From assembly GCF_000372725.1 (NCBI RefSeq), contig NW_005201231.1, forward strand, positions 120,509 through 163,008: a DNA stretch of 42,500 nucleotides. Reading direction: 5' to 3'. Positions 10,275 to 21,500 of the stretch are shown here, piece by piece. The DNA comes from Emiliania huxleyi CCMP1516 (taxonomy: Eukaryota > Haptophyta > Isochrysidales > Noelaerhabdaceae). Under the pieces are notes generated by a model. That model did not search any database. It had not been told where the DNA came from and worked only from the letters and a program-made list of their open reading frames with translations. Each line of letters opens with the position of its first letter. Position 1 is the stretch's first letter. Both the position numbers and the translations under genes were made by a program.

Positions 10275-11390
10275 ATGTGCATGGCGCACAGCGAGTGTCT
10301 TGCGAAGCGGTTAGGCGCAACGTGTCTTGCTGCGGCAGACGAGCGCCTCGAGAGAGGACAGCATGGCCCCGGCCCAGCTGTGTCCGCGGGCAAGCAGCCG
10401 TGGGAGCGCGTTTGCGTGCGATGCAAAGACAACGGGTTTGCAGTCGATCGGAGCATTGTCCGCCGCGTTCCGCGTGATGAGCTTCTGGCGCTCCGACAAA
10501 AGGGTGGATCCAACGACGGCTTTCGCGATGCACCGGCCTGTTATGCGGAGAGATTTCAGTACTTGCTCGTCAATGACAGCGGTGATCTGAGCAAAGCCGA
10601 GGGGCGCACCTGGAAGGATGGCCCAAAGCACAAGGACGTGAGCCAAGATGGCGCGCTCGTGATTTTGGTCCCTGGCTCGCCGCCGTTTCCGTCGCGCTGG
10701 GAAATTCCCACAGCAGATGACGGCAAGCTAAGGCTCGCCGTGAAGTACAAGACGTTTGTGCCAAAGGGCAGAAGCAACCAACCCACGGCGCTGCAGCCCA
10801 ACGCTGCTACGCCTACGCAGCACGAGGGGCAGGGGCGCAACGCGCCGCTGACCCTCGACAATGGCTTGACGCCGGATCTGCTGACGGATTTGGACACGAC
10901 TCTTGCTGCTCGCCCGTCGTTTTCCTCCCTCGCGTCAACCTCCAGCGAAACCCATACCCCGCCGTTTGAGCGCAGCGTAGAGGTGGGAGGCTCGCACAAC
11001 GGAGCTCACCCCGCGAGAAAGCGGCCGGCTGTAGCGCCCGTGGATGACCTTGCAGCCAGGGCGGTCACGCTTCAGATCTCCGGCTTGGGCGTGGATGAGA
11101 CGGCCGTGCGCATTCGCGAGCTCCGAGCCCTCGCCGACCACTTGGAAAAGAAGGGTGCCCCGGAGAACCCACAGGCAGCGAGGGAGCTCCAGTCGGAGCT
11201 CTCCTTTAAGGCAAAGCTTAGGGACCTTGAGGCGAGGGACTTTGAGCCGGACGGCTTGCAGCTGCGCAGCGCTGGGGCGTCAAGGCGGAGCGAGCGGGGG
11301 GAAGCCTCCCCTTCGGCCGCAAAGCAGGAGCCGAGCGACGAGTCGAGTGACGAGGAAGAGGCGATAGTGTACAGGAGCACCCGCAGGTAG
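10275..11390 (+). CDS. Unrecognised protein with acidic Ser-rich tail
   Basis: A frame of up to 371 residues. The likely folded core is at residues 50-170 (VRCKDNGFAVDRS, FQYLLVNDSGDL, DGALVILVPGSPPFPSRWEI, LAVKYKTFVPKG), which reads like a compact beta domain. It is followed by a T/S/P-rich linker, a short helix (ETAVRIRELRALADHLEKK) and an acidic tail (SDESSDEEEAIVYRS). That layout would suit a nuclear regulator, but no named domain fits. The true start is unclear: an ATG at 10130 opens another frame (MNGEDPLPAEPRSLDRF) that could be a first exon or a frameshifted N-terminus. It follows the preceding gene by about 140 bp on the same strand. Confidence 0.5.
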   Translation: MCMAHSECLAKRLGATCLAAADERLERGQHGPGPAVSAGKQPWERVCVRCKDNGFAVDRSIVRRVPRDELLALRQKGGSNDGFRDAPACYAERFQYLLVNDSGDLSKAEGRTWKDGPKHKDVSQDGALVILVPGSPPFPSRWEIPTADDGKLRLAVKYKTFVPKGRSNQPTALQPNAATPTQHEGQGRNAPLTLDNGLTPDLLTDLDTTLAARPSFSSLASTSSETHTPPFERSVEVGGSHNGAHPARKRPAVAPVDDLAARAVTLQISGLGVDETAVRIRELRALADHLEKKGAPENPQAARELQSELSFKAKLRDLEARDFEPDGLQLRSAGASRRSERGEASPSAAKQEPSDESSDEEEAIVYRSTRR

Positions 11391-11549
11391 GGCGGGGACA
11401 CAGCATGTACACACGTTCGTAGCAGGCTCTCTGCGGCAAGTTGCGGGCATCACCAGCTGGCCACAGCATCCCAAGAGTAGCCAGTCCTGAAGTCATGCTG
11501 ACTAGCAGCTGCCCTCTCGCACCCAACCTTGTGCGTTGTGGCGGTGCCA

Positions 11550-11604
11550 CGTGAGAGCGTGTGTGACCGTTTCTAATTATCAAACGCTATGACACGCTCT
11601 CACG
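11550..11604. repeat. Inverted repeat, 13-bp perfect stem
   Basis: CGTGAGAGCGTGT at 11550-11562 is perfectly complementary to 11592-11604, with a 29-bp AT-rich loop. It lies 160 bp after the preceding gene, so it may be a 3'-end structure or an end of a small element. Confidence 0.6.
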
Positions 11605-11637
11605 GGTGGGGAGGCCCTAAAACACCCCTCCACCCCT

Positions 11638-11638
<1 letters not shown>

Positions 11639-11701
<63 letters not shown>
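11639..11701. repeat. (CA)n microsatellite, about 31 units
   Basis: Pure CA dinucleotide run immediately before the dispersed retroelement-like copy at 11702. Confidence 0.95.
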
Positions 11702-11702
<1 letters not shown>

Positions 11703-11854
11703 GCTCACCCACGCGCACCGGGCCTTGCACTTTAAATGCCGTGGGGCTCCTGTCGTTAGACGTGGAGACGCGAGGGTTGCCCCCGCCCTTGCCCCACCAC
11801 CTGCACCTCTCGTGTGGTGTGGAGAAGTTTACCTTACCTTACCTTACCTTACCT
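11702..11854 (+). mobile_element. Dispersed element with (TTACC)n tail, copy 1
   Basis: About 150 bp closely matching 18099-18249 over its whole length and 35402-35487 over its 3' part. Shared landmarks are GCACTTTRAATGCCGTGGGG, GTGGAGACGCGAGGG, TTGCCCCACCAC and GTGTGGAGAA, then a tail of TTACC units. See the copy at 35402 for the evidence that this is a short non-LTR retroelement. Confidence 0.7.
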
Positions 11855-11890
11855 CCTGTCGACGAACGGCTTTAAACACGTTAACGTACA

Positions 11891-13357
11891 CTAAAGGTGA
11901 CGCCGCCCCTCTTGCGCTAGCCGAGACCCATGCCCGCTCCTCAGACCAGACCGAGAAGGCTGCGCGGGCTGTTGATTGGCCGACACCTGCGCCGCCCGCA
12001 CCGCCCGCGTGCGCTGCCGCTTCGCATTGACGCGCTTCTGGCGCCAGAGTACGCTGTTGCTATGCGCGTTGCAGTGCGCAGGGGCGTCGCCCCCCCGCCA
12101 ATGGCGGCACTCGGACACGCGCGCGTCGCAGATAAGGCAGTAGCAGTTGGGGCAAGTCGCCTCGTTGCCGTCGACAGGCGCCGCGATCGGCCTCTCGGCC
12201 GCATGGAAGGGGTGGAGCGGGCAGAGCGCACGCTGGTGCGGTAGGTGCTCGGCCAGCAAGCCTGTGCAGTGCAGAGCAAAGGAAGTGAGAGATCAAGCTC
12301 GCGGTGACTAGCAATGAAAGCCAAAGGTCTAGAGTGCGCCTGCAACGGCAGAGATCTGCACGTCGCCGCCTTCGAGAGAAGGAGCGACAGCGGCGGAGCG
12401 TTGAAGCGGCGGCGCCACCTCCTCCACCTCATCCTCGCTCATCGCCTCCGCCTCCTTCTCCGCCACTGCCTCCTCTGCCTCCGACTCCTCCTGCTCCACC
12501 TCCACCTCCACCTCATCACTGTCGTCTCCCGTCGCCCACTGGTCTCGCCTGTTGGACCTTTTGAAGCTCTGCTGCTCTGCTGAGGTGGGCATCGACGCCT
12601 CCTCCACCTCCGCCGCCTCCTCCACCTCCGCCTCCACCTTGTCCTCTCCCCCCGCCGCCCCTGGCTGCTGCTGGGCGACTGATGTGTCGGGCGGCGAGGG
12701 TGCGGCGTCGATCGAGGAGGATGGCAGATCGCCGGCTGGATGGCACTGCTGCGCAGTCAACTCTGTCGACGCACTCTGGTTTGCACGAAGCTGCTCTCCG
12801 ATGGCACCCTGCTGCGCAACGTGCTCGTCAGCACCCGCGACATCGAGCTGCATTCGCGACATCTCCGCGCTACCCTCGTTGCCCGCTCCACCGCCGATGG
12901 CATCGAGGGCATCGAGGGCAGTGACGGCTAGGGCGGCGGGTAGGGCGGGGGTGGAGTATTCGGGGGCGGAGGGGCCGGCGGCGTTGAAGATGGCGCCGGC
13001 GATGGCGCTGTTGCTGAAGGGGACGGGAAGGGCCGGACTCGAGGTCGTGCCGTTGTCGGGTTCGGAGTCTGGCAAGGAGCTGCGGATGCATGCAAGCTGC
13101 TCTGCGTCCATATTCGGGAGAGCTGCTAGGAAACCAGCGAAGTGCTGCGGCTGCGTCCAATCGCACCCCACCTCAGGCGGGTACTCCACCACGGCTTCCA
13201 CCACGGGCGGTGGCGGCGCCGCACTTTTGCGGCAGCCCGTTGCGTGGACTCGGAGCTTGTCCGTTGAAGTAAAGCGCTCGATGGGCTTGCTGTTCCGACG
13301 CGGGCGCAGGAGGCCCGGGTCGGGGGACGCCCCTCCTGCACCGACGGTCTGGAGCAT
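11891..13357 (-). CDS. Acidic protein with HPF/CYCxxCD cysteine motif (GC-AG intron)
   Basis: Exon 1 (13357-12340) starts MLQTVGAGG and encodes a low-complexity region followed by a very acidic stretch (DDSDEVEVEVEQEESEAEEA). A GC-AG intron (12262-12339, 78 nt) keeps the phase and joins exon 2 (12261-11891). Exon 2 carries a compact Cys/His motif: CPLHPF, then CPNCYCLICDA, CRHW and HCNA. Similar motifs occur in plant RPM1-interacting protein 13-like proteins and some algal nuclear proteins (from knowledge of the family, not searched). It may bind zinc. The protein has about 460 residues. Its acidic part is duplicated in the neighbouring gene at 14-15.5 kb. Confidence 0.6.
12306..12733. repeat. 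Segmental duplication, copy A (428 bp)
   Basis: Matches 14043-14463 almost base for base. The two visible differences are a 3-bp gain in copy B (after the GATCTGCAC position) and a net 10-bp loss in copy B near 14337. Together they account exactly for the 428 versus 421 bp lengths. It covers the end of exon 1, its GC donor and part of the intron of the minus-strand gene. Confidence 0.9.
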
Positions 13358-14042
<685 letters not shown>

Positions 14043-14463
14043 GACTAGCAATGAAAGCCAAAGGTCTAGAGTGCGCCTGCAACGGCAGAGATCTGCACCG
14101 CGTCGCCGCCTTCGAGAGAAGGAGCGACAGCGGCGGAGCGTTGAAGCGGCGGCGCCACCTCCTCCACCTCATCCTCGCTCATCGCCTCCGCCTCCTTCTC
14201 CGCCACTGCCTCCTCTGCCTCCGACTCCTCCTGCTCCACCTCCACCTCCACCTCATCACTGTCGTCTCCCGTCGCCCACTGGTCTCGCCTGTTGGACCTT
14301 TTGAAGCTCTGCTGCTCTGCTGAGGTGGGCATCGACTCTCCGCCGCCTCCTCCACCTCCGCCTCCACCTTGTCCTCTCCCCCCGCCGCCCCTGGCTGCTG
14401 CTGGGCGACTGATGTGTCGGGCGGCGAGGGTGCGGCGTCGATCGAGGAGGATGGCAGATCGCC
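14043..14463. repeat. Segmental duplication, copy B (421 bp)
   Basis: Direct-orientation partner of 12306-12733. It carries the exon end and GC donor but no matching intron end or Cys-motif exon, because the CT microsatellite follows at once. Confidence 0.9.
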
Positions 14464-15533
14464 ACCGCCACTACTGCAGCTACCACTGCTGCCACCGCCG
14501 CCGCCGCTGCTGCCACCGCCGCCGCCCCTGCCTTGCTTTGCCTCCCGCGCCTTGTCAGTGAGGACCCGCGCCCGTTTGCCTGCTCCACGGGTTTGATCAG
14601 AGGCACCAGGGGCATCGGCACAGGCGGCAGCGGAGGGGCTGAGGGAAAGGCGGAAGGTGGGAGCAGTGGCGGGTAGGGCGGGGGCGGAGGAGTCGGCGGC
14701 GGAGGAGTTGGCGGCGGCGGTGGAGATGGCGTCGACGATGGTGCTGAAGGGGGTGTGAAGCGCGTGATTCGAGGTTGCGACGTTGATGGTGAGTTCGTTG
14801 TTGGTGACGAGGGCGTTTCGCGACCGGCGGCTCCCTTCTTTCGGCGGGCCGGCTCGCTTGCTGTAGACAACCCACAACTCGGCACGTAATTTCCGGACCT
14901 GGTCGTGTTCGTCTCGCAAGGTTCGTGGAAAGAACTGTGGCATCTCCCGCTCGTCAGGGTAGCTCACGTACTCCGCCCAGTCGTTTTGCGCCTTTATCCA
15001 GTCGTCCGGTCGGCCGGGAAAGGCCTGCTTCTCGGGACGCTCCATTGTGGCAGCGTTGGATATGTGAGCGCCGAGAGAGAGGGGGCTCGCAAAGGAGAGT
15101 GGCGGCCCGCGAGCGTCCTCCGCGTCCACTGCGTGAGCTTGGTCCACTGGGACTGGCTCGGGCTCTGGCTCAGATCGGAGGTCGACCGCACTGGCGGCAT
15201 CGGCGAGCCCGCTCCCGCTCGCAACATCTGTTGCCATCTCAACTCAAGCGGACGCAGTCCACCGCGGCGCAGAACATCCTTGCGGTAGCTCTTCATGCCC
15301 TCCGTTCGGACGGTGTGGCTCGAGTCCACGATGGTCACTTCTGTGGCCAGCTGCCCGCATAACATGACGTCCCACACGAGCTGCCAGTCCTCTTGCAGCG
15401 TCCAAGGAGGCCCGCCGCTCGTGCCCTTGCGTCTTTGGTTGGCGTCCCGGCGATACGCAGTAAGCCACGCGAGCGCCTCCTCTGAGGTGCGTTTCACAGC
15501 GTCAGCCGCAGCAGCCGACATCGCGCGGGCCAC
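14066..15533 (-). CDS. Paralogue with Myb/SANT-like start, probably broken 3' end
   Basis: The first frame starts at 15533 and contains WTLQEDWQLVWDVMLCG and later RPLELRWQQM, resembling a Myb/SANT-type helix set with the final RW helix (moderate likeness). The protein then moves to another frame at about 15237, by an intron or indel: ERPEKQAFPGRPDDWIKAQN, PQFFPRTLRDEHDQVRKLRA. The following Ser/Ala-rich part is recognisably related to the 11.9-13.4 kb gene (HTPFSTIVDAISTAAA versus VPFSNSAIAGAIFNAA). Inside the 421-bp duplicated block a net 10-bp loss shifts the acidic region out of frame. The Cys-motif exon present in the paralogue is absent. It could be a nuclear DNA-binding protein or a decaying duplicate. 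Confidence 0.45.
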
Positions 15534-15717
15534 GTGTCTGCCGCCGGCAGTTGCAATTGATCCACAGAATCAAAAGCAGCGTCCGGCGCGGAAGCGGCTG
15601 CGAGGTTTTTCAGAACAAAGCAAGCTCGGCACCCTACCCAAATAGACCCGAATCCGGTACTTTCTCGGCAAGTTCCCATTTTGTGTGGGCAGCCTCCCTC
15701 GCTCCTCGCCCTCATAC

Positions 15718-16990
15718 ATGCTCGCTCTCGCCAGCACCAGCTTCGTCGGCTTCGCGCCTCTCTCCGCGCCTGCGTCCCGCTCGGGCGCGGTCCGCGCGCG
15801 GCCAGCTGTGGCTGGCCTCCTCGACGGCGTCAAGGATGCGTTTGGCGGCGGCGACAAGCCGCTTGTTGCGGCGGACCGTGTGACGCCCTTCGACCGGTGG
15901 CTGGGCCTGGACAAGGACCTCGAGGCGGAGCTCAACGACGGCGTCGATCAGGACGTGACGTACGTCGACCCCTCCGACGCGAGCAACTATGTCTCGCTCT
16001 CACTCGTCAAGCCGATGGGGATCGCTTTTGTCGAGAACGAGGGCGGGTGCGGCGGCGTGTTTGTCGACGAGGCGCGTGGGGCCGCTCCGACTCTGCCGCC
16101 GCCCCACACACCGCTCCCCCCCCCCCCCCGCTGCCGCCGCACTCTCGGCGGTCTTTTCTCACCCGGCTCGCCTCGCCCACCGCCCCTGCTGCCGCCTCTG
16201 CCACCGCCTTTGCCGCCTTTGCCGCCGCCGCCGCCGCCTTTGCCGCCTCCGCCGCCGCCGCCTGCTCGATGCCCAGTGGCCAACCGTCGCCATCCCGCCG
16301 CCCAGGTGCTTGACTCTGGCTCCGCCGCCTCTGCGAGTCCGGTGCTTGCGCGCGGCGATCAGCTGGTGCGCTCCTCCGCCTCCTCCTCCTCTCCTGCCTG
16401 CCTCGCCTGCTCCTCCTCCTCGCCCGCGCCGCCTCTGCTTCCGCCTCCTCCTCCTCGCCCTTCTCCGCCTGCTCCTCCACCACCTCCTCCTCATCGCTCT
16501 GCCTGCGTGTCTTGTCGCACCGTCTCCATCTCCCTCCCTGCCGACCCTCCCCGCTGCCCTCACCGCCGCCATCTACCGCCGCCCTCCCCTCCACCCTCCC
16601 CTCCACCCACCCCTCCCCCCTCCCCGCCGCCCGCAGGTCGCCGTCGGCAGCACGCTCGTGCTGGGATGGGAGTTCGACGCGACGCTAGATGCCATCAAGG
16701 TCTGCTGAGATCCCGCCGAGATCCCGTCGAGATCTCGCCGAGATCTAGATGTCGCTGAGGCCGGTCTTGTCCACATCTGCGGGACGGCGCCTCATCGCAT
16801 CGGTGCCGCGGGCAGGCTAGCGACGACAGCCCCAAGCTCGTACTCTCTCGGGTAGTCTCACCGCCCCGCCGCCGCTGGCCAGGCGAGCGATGACAGTGCG
16901 ACCAAGCTCGTCCTCTTCCGAGGGCCGACCTCCTTCCTGTACGGCCCGACCAAGGCCAGCGAGGAGTGGTACCAGGAGAACCTCCTGTGA
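15718..16990 (+). CDS. Plastid-targeted small protein, PDZ-like, three exons
   Basis: The protein has 174 residues from three exons: 15718-16071, 16637-16699 and 16883-16990, all phase 0. The start reads MLALASTSFVGFAPLSAP: a hydrophobic signal-like segment with Phe after a small residue, then a Ser/Arg/Ala-rich part. This is the bipartite plastid signal of algae with secondary red plastids. The mature part reads YVSLSLVKPMGIAFVEN, GGVFVDE, VAVGSTLVLGWEF, DAIK, and ends TSFLYGPTKASEEWYQENLL. The order of strands around a Gly-rich loop is PDZ-like, but this is only a resemblance. Intron 1 (565 nt, very C-rich) uses a GC donor (GAG|GCGCGT). Intron 2 (183 nt) holds GAGATC repeats and a diverged copy of the start of exon 3. 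Exon joins are inferred but phases agree throughout. Confidence 0.7.
16700..16882 (+). repeat. Intron with GAGATC repeats and a degenerate exon-start duplicate
   Basis: Just after the GT donor come four GAGATC-type units (16706-16748). Bases 16813-16850 resemble 16881-16922 (AGGCTAGCGACGACAG versus AGGCGAGCGATGACAG, and CCAAGCTCGT in both), a period of about 67. This looks like an aged version of the direct-repeat introns in the VPS13 gene. Confidence 0.55.
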
Positions 16991-17132
16991 GGTGTGAGCG
17001 TGTGCGGAGCTCCGGCGGGGAACTGCGAGCGCCGGCGCGCTGTGTGGAGCGCCGCAGGCGCAGCGCCGAGAGAAGATGGACGTGAGTAAATTACTGTGAG
17101 GCCCCGGGGCGCCGTGGATCGCACCGCGCGCC

Positions 17133-17789
17133 ATGCATGTGTGGTTAGCAAGTTGGGTCCTCATGCATGCAAACAGCCGCATCGCACATCGTTCATCGGC
17201 GCGGACGATTCATGGGGGGATATGGTCGCCTCACGCCAAAAAGGCCCGGCAGAAGGCGAACAAGGCGGAGAGGAAGGCTGCGGCGGCGGCCGCGAGCGAG
17301 GCCGAGCGTGCGGACTACCCGCACGCGCAGCTGCGCGAGAACGTCGAGTTCGTGATGGAGGGCTTGGGGGCTGCGGCGCAGGCGGCGCGCAACCCCAGCG
17401 GGTCCAATATTCAGGTCGCCTACTCGCTGCCTCCCGAGGGGGGCAGCGGGTTCGGCGACCTGGTGTACGCCACGGTCCCTCTGGGCTCCGTGGCGACGAA
17501 GGTCGCCCGGGACTGGCTCGCCAACGAGCTCTACGAGCCGTCCCGGAGCGGCAAAATTGATGCGGCCTGCAGGGACCGAAAGGTCGCCGACCTGATCACG
17601 GCTGCCGGCGCCTCGGCGCCGGCCGACGCCGTGTTCGGCGGCAGGTTCGCGACGGGCGAGGCGCCCCGCCCGACGACCCCCGCCTCCGAGGCGGACGAGG
17701 GGGACGGCGTCGGCGGCGATGGCGGGACCGGCATCGAGCACTTTGACCTTTTCGAGCCGGACCCCACCACCCCCATGGAGGATCTCTGA
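17133..17789 (+). CDS. Hypothetical protein
   Basis: A frame of up to 218 codons. The first ~35 residues look non-coding. The part from about 17230 has coding character: a basic Ala/Lys helix (AKKARQKANKAERKAAAAAA), then an ordered segment (LRENVEFVMEGLGAAAQAAR, GFGDLVYATVPLGSVATKVA, DWLANELYE) and an acidic C-terminus (TPASEADEGDGVGGD, LFEPDPTTPMEDL). No domain recognised. An upstream exon is possible since no good start precedes the basic helix. It follows the plastid-protein gene by about 140 bp on the same strand. Confidence 0.5.
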   Translation: MHVWLASWVLMHANSRIAHRSSARTIHGGIWSPHAKKARQKANKAERKAAAAAASEAERADYPHAQLRENVEFVMEGLGAAAQAARNPSGSNIQVAYSLPPEGGSGFGDLVYATVPLGSVATKVARDWLANELYEPSRSGKIDAACRDRKVADLITAAGASAPADAVFGGRFATGEAPRPTTPASEADEGDGVGGDGGTGIEHFDLFEPDPTTPMEDL

Positions 17790-18098
17790 GGTCCTCCCCA
17801 GTCTCACCCCACCTTACCTCTGCCCCCCCCTCCCCCCATCCCTCTGCCTCCCATAGGGCAGGATAGCACTAGCATATGCGCCTAGTGCGCACTGGGCCCA
17901 CATAGATGTGACCCGCCCACTCGAGTGCGGCGCCCAGATGCTAGTGCTTGAGAGGACACCACAAACGCGGCACGGCCCGTTTTGGATGTCTGCGGAGATT
18001 CTGTCTTAGCACACACAGTGAGTCATTCGGAGTCATTCGATGGCCAGAGTGCGATTGTGTGTGTGCGGGAGTTGGTTTGTCGGGAGGGAGGGGCAGGC

Positions 18099-18249
18099 TG
18101 CTCACCCACGTGCACCGGGCCAGTGCTTGCACTTTGAATGCCGTGGGGCTCCTGCCCGTGTCCGGGTGTGGAGATGCGAGGGTCGCCCCCCCTTGCCCCA
18201 CCACTTTGTGTGTGTGGAGAAATTTACCTTACCTTACCTTACCTTACCT
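18099..18249 (+). mobile_element. Dispersed element with (TTACC)n tail, copy 2
   Basis: Same order of conserved blocks as 11702-11854, ending in TTACC units (18223-18249). The two long copies share about 70 bp upstream of the point where copy 3 begins. Confidence 0.7.
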
Positions 18250-18458
18250 CACGCCTCCATCGGCATCGCGCGGCTCACGCTCCGCGTGGAACGCTAATCG
18301 GTAAGTGCTGCGGCGTGCGTTTTGACTCCGCACCAGCTCCGCACACACCGCGTTCGCGTAAACTTGTCCTAACTCCTATGATTTTTTTCAGTGTACGTAC
18401 TTTTAGCTTACAACAAAACAAAACAAAGTAGCTTACTAGAAAAGGGAGAGGGAAGCCC

Positions 18459-18488
18459 GTGTTCTCTAGGCCCCTAAGGGCCCTACGC
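18459..18488. repeat. 30-bp dispersed repeat, copy 2
   Basis: Exact reverse complement of 3263-3292. It sits about 65 bp before the ATG of the patatin-like gene. Confidence 0.85.
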
Positions 18489-18551
18489 CGGGCAGCGAGT
18501 AGACAAAAGTTGTTATCAACAGAGTTGAGAAGACAGATCTGAGCGCTCGCG

Positions 18552-21500
18552 ATGGACAGCGGCGTGACGCCGCCAGCCTCGAAAAGGAGCCGGGCGCACT
18601 CAATCTGCCCTGCCTGGCTCGCGAAGCAAAATACAGCGCGGAAGCGCCGCCGCCATTCGTCGCCCCGCCCTCGAGCAGCAGCCGCACCGCCTCGGCCCAT
18701 GCCTCCCATGCCTCCCATGCCTCCCAAGCCCACCCTGCTCCGCCCGAGCCCGGAGTACCTCGCTAAGAAGCGCAGCGAAGAGGGTAAGGCCAAAAAGGCT
18801 GCGATCCAGCCGCGAGACGACTCGGTCGACGTCGCTCTCTGTGTCACCGGCGGCGGGTTGGTGCCGCCCGCTGAGATGCTGGGCGTCTTTCGAGGCTTTG
18901 CAAAGAAGGAGGTGGAGCAGCGCCGACCCGATGCATGCTCGAAGAACGCGCTCGACAACTTCGACATCATCTCTGGCGCTTCGGGTGGCTATCTCGCGTC
19001 CACCATGCACGCTACTGCTGCCTCCACCGCCATCGCCCATAAACGGTCGTCACTCCACCTTGCCGCGAGTAGGTACTGCTACTCCCAGTGCGACCCGGCC
19101 AAATATCTCGAGACTTCCCGCGTGACGCGCCCCTGCGAGATCACGCCCGCCTGCATGGAGCGGCTCGAGCCGGTGAGCAAGGAGTACGGCTCGTATGGAA
19201 GCATCCTGCACCAGCCCGGCCTGTGCTGCGCGGGCACCGAGGCGTGCCAGTCGCAGTGCTGCTTCCCCGACGTCTTCTGGCTCTGCATGGCGGGCATCCT
19301 GGGCGCGCCTCTCTTGCGAATCGCACTCTCATCTTTCCCCCTCGCACAGAGAGGGGGGCAGACTGCCCACACCCGTCCCTCGCCCCCACAGGCTTTCCGT
19401 ACCGCATCCTCACTTGCGGAAAGTGCCCGTTCCGCGCGCGCTGGCCCCTCGCCTGCGGCGACCCGGCCATCTTCATCGAGTTCATGTGGCACACCCTTCT
19501 CGACCCCATCGGCATCAAAAAGGGCATGTACACGGCAGCCAGCGAGGCGCCCGCGCAAACCCTCACCCTCGCCTCACGACGTGTGCGTAGCTGACCCATC
19601 CTCGTAGACGCTGACCCCGCCTCGTGCCCCCCGTGCTCGTCCGCCGCAGGAGGAGGCCACGCTCCTCGCCGCCGCCGAGGTGGGGAGCGAGAAGAAGGAA
19701 TACGTCTGGCCGCGGAAGGAGTCGCCGACGCCCGTGGGCATCTCGACCATGGTGCAGCATCGCATGCGGGGGAGAGGGGAGGGGGGGCACAGCGAGGAGG
19801 GGCTGATGACGGGGCCTCTGCTCGTGTAGGCCTCACTGAGCAATGTGAGCCCCTACCAGTACACCGGCCCGTTGTACACTTGGCTCGTCAAGGCGCCCCG
19901 TCCGAGAGGAGACTGGGAGCAGCCTCCACCACACTCATGCACTCGCTGCTTTGTTGGCCGCCGCTCGAGGCACACGCCCCCCCCCACCAACCCTTCACCC
20001 CACCACCCACCACCCTTGCATCTGCCTTTAGGCGTGGAACGAGTCTGTAGAGATCTCAAAGAAGATGGCGAAAAACAACGACCCGTTTGTGCCCAAGCGC
20101 CCCCTCGAGGCAGGCCAGCAGCGGCAAGAGGCCAACCCGACTGCGCTCGTGGACTTGAATTCGCGGGATCCGGACCTGCTGTCTGCTGATTACGAGCTCC
20201 AGCTGGGCGAGGGCGTCAAGCAGGCCCTTGACTTCCAGTGGGGCACGACAGGGATCAGCGAGTACAAGGAGTACAAGTTTGCACAGCCCGGCAACGCGCT
20301 CGGAATCTCCGTCGTGCCGTTTGTGTGGAGCCGTAGATGCCAGGACACACACGATGACGCACGCGGGGAAGCAGGTCCCAATCGCTCCTCAGCGACCCTC
20401 TGCCGCCCGTCTCGTCACTTTGCCGCCCCCGCCGCAGGTCTTCACCCCGGGCTCTGTCGAGACCAAGTACACTGCGGTGAACAAGGACGGCAGCAGCAAG
20501 GTCGTCATCCCGCCCGTGGGGATGTGGATGATCTGCGGCGGCCCCCGTGGGCAAAACAATTGGTTTAAAGAGGCATTTTTGGGGGGGGGGGAACTTCGGG
20601 GGGGGGGGGGATTTTTCCCCCTCCCCCTAAAAGACCTTTGGGCCCCTTTTTTTTAAAAATTTTTTTACGGCCCCCCCCCCCGGGGGGTTTTCCCCCCCCC
20701 CCCCCCCCCGGTGGGTTTTTTTTTGGGGCCCCCCCCCCCCCCCCCCCCCCCGACTGCCCCCCCCTGCAGAACGAGGACTTCGTGCTCGCGCCTGACTTTG
20801 TCCCGTACGGCCACTCGCCTGGCGCGCCTCACCTCTCGCCTGAGACCACGATCGGCATGGGCGGCGACGCATTCGGTATTCCCGCGGTGGTCTTGCCGGG
20901 CCTCTGCTGCGGCCTCTGCCCCTGCGTCGGCAGCCTCTTCTGCTGCCCCCTGCGCGAGTTCGACGCGCGCCGCTCAGTACCGAAAGGGGGGGGGGGGTAT
21001 ACGCTGTCTGCTCAGGAGCGTCCCGGCATGAACAGGTGTCGCTCAAGATCCGCACAAATCCGGCCGACGCCTCCGAGACTGTCCTCTTCTCGGACGGCGG
21101 ACTGCTCGACAACACGGCGGTCACCTCCGCCGTCGCCAAGGGGGCGAGCAAGGCGAGCTGATGGGAGGCGCTCTCGCCGCTTGCAGCGCGAGCATTCGAC
21201 TGCCGCCCCCCTGCCTCCGCCGCAGGTGGTCTCCATCCTCACAAACATCAGCGCGCCCTACGTGAAAGACTTCTTCAATGACCAAAGAAAGGTCATCAAG
21301 CCCGAGTTGGCCGCCCTCTTTGGCATCGTGTACCAAGAGCCGCCGGCCGCTCTCAAGTATGGCGCGATAGCCCCCCCCTCCAACGGGCTCACCCCGCAGC
21401 TCTGCCACGGGTTGCGCAACACCTGTTCGTACTACCTAAACACGTCGGCGACGGACTGCTTCGGGCTCGGAAACGTCGTCGATGCGGGGGTTGCGCCGTT

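Noticed and set aside
15987..16606. ORFs on both strands inside the C-rich stretch at 16.1-16.6 kb
   Set aside because: This is the long intron of the plastid-protein gene. The ORFs are pure low complexity and phase-consistent splicing removes the region.
20638..20760. Proline/glycine/phenylalanine-rich peptide in the homopolymer block
   Set aside because: Produced by artefactual C, G and T runs.
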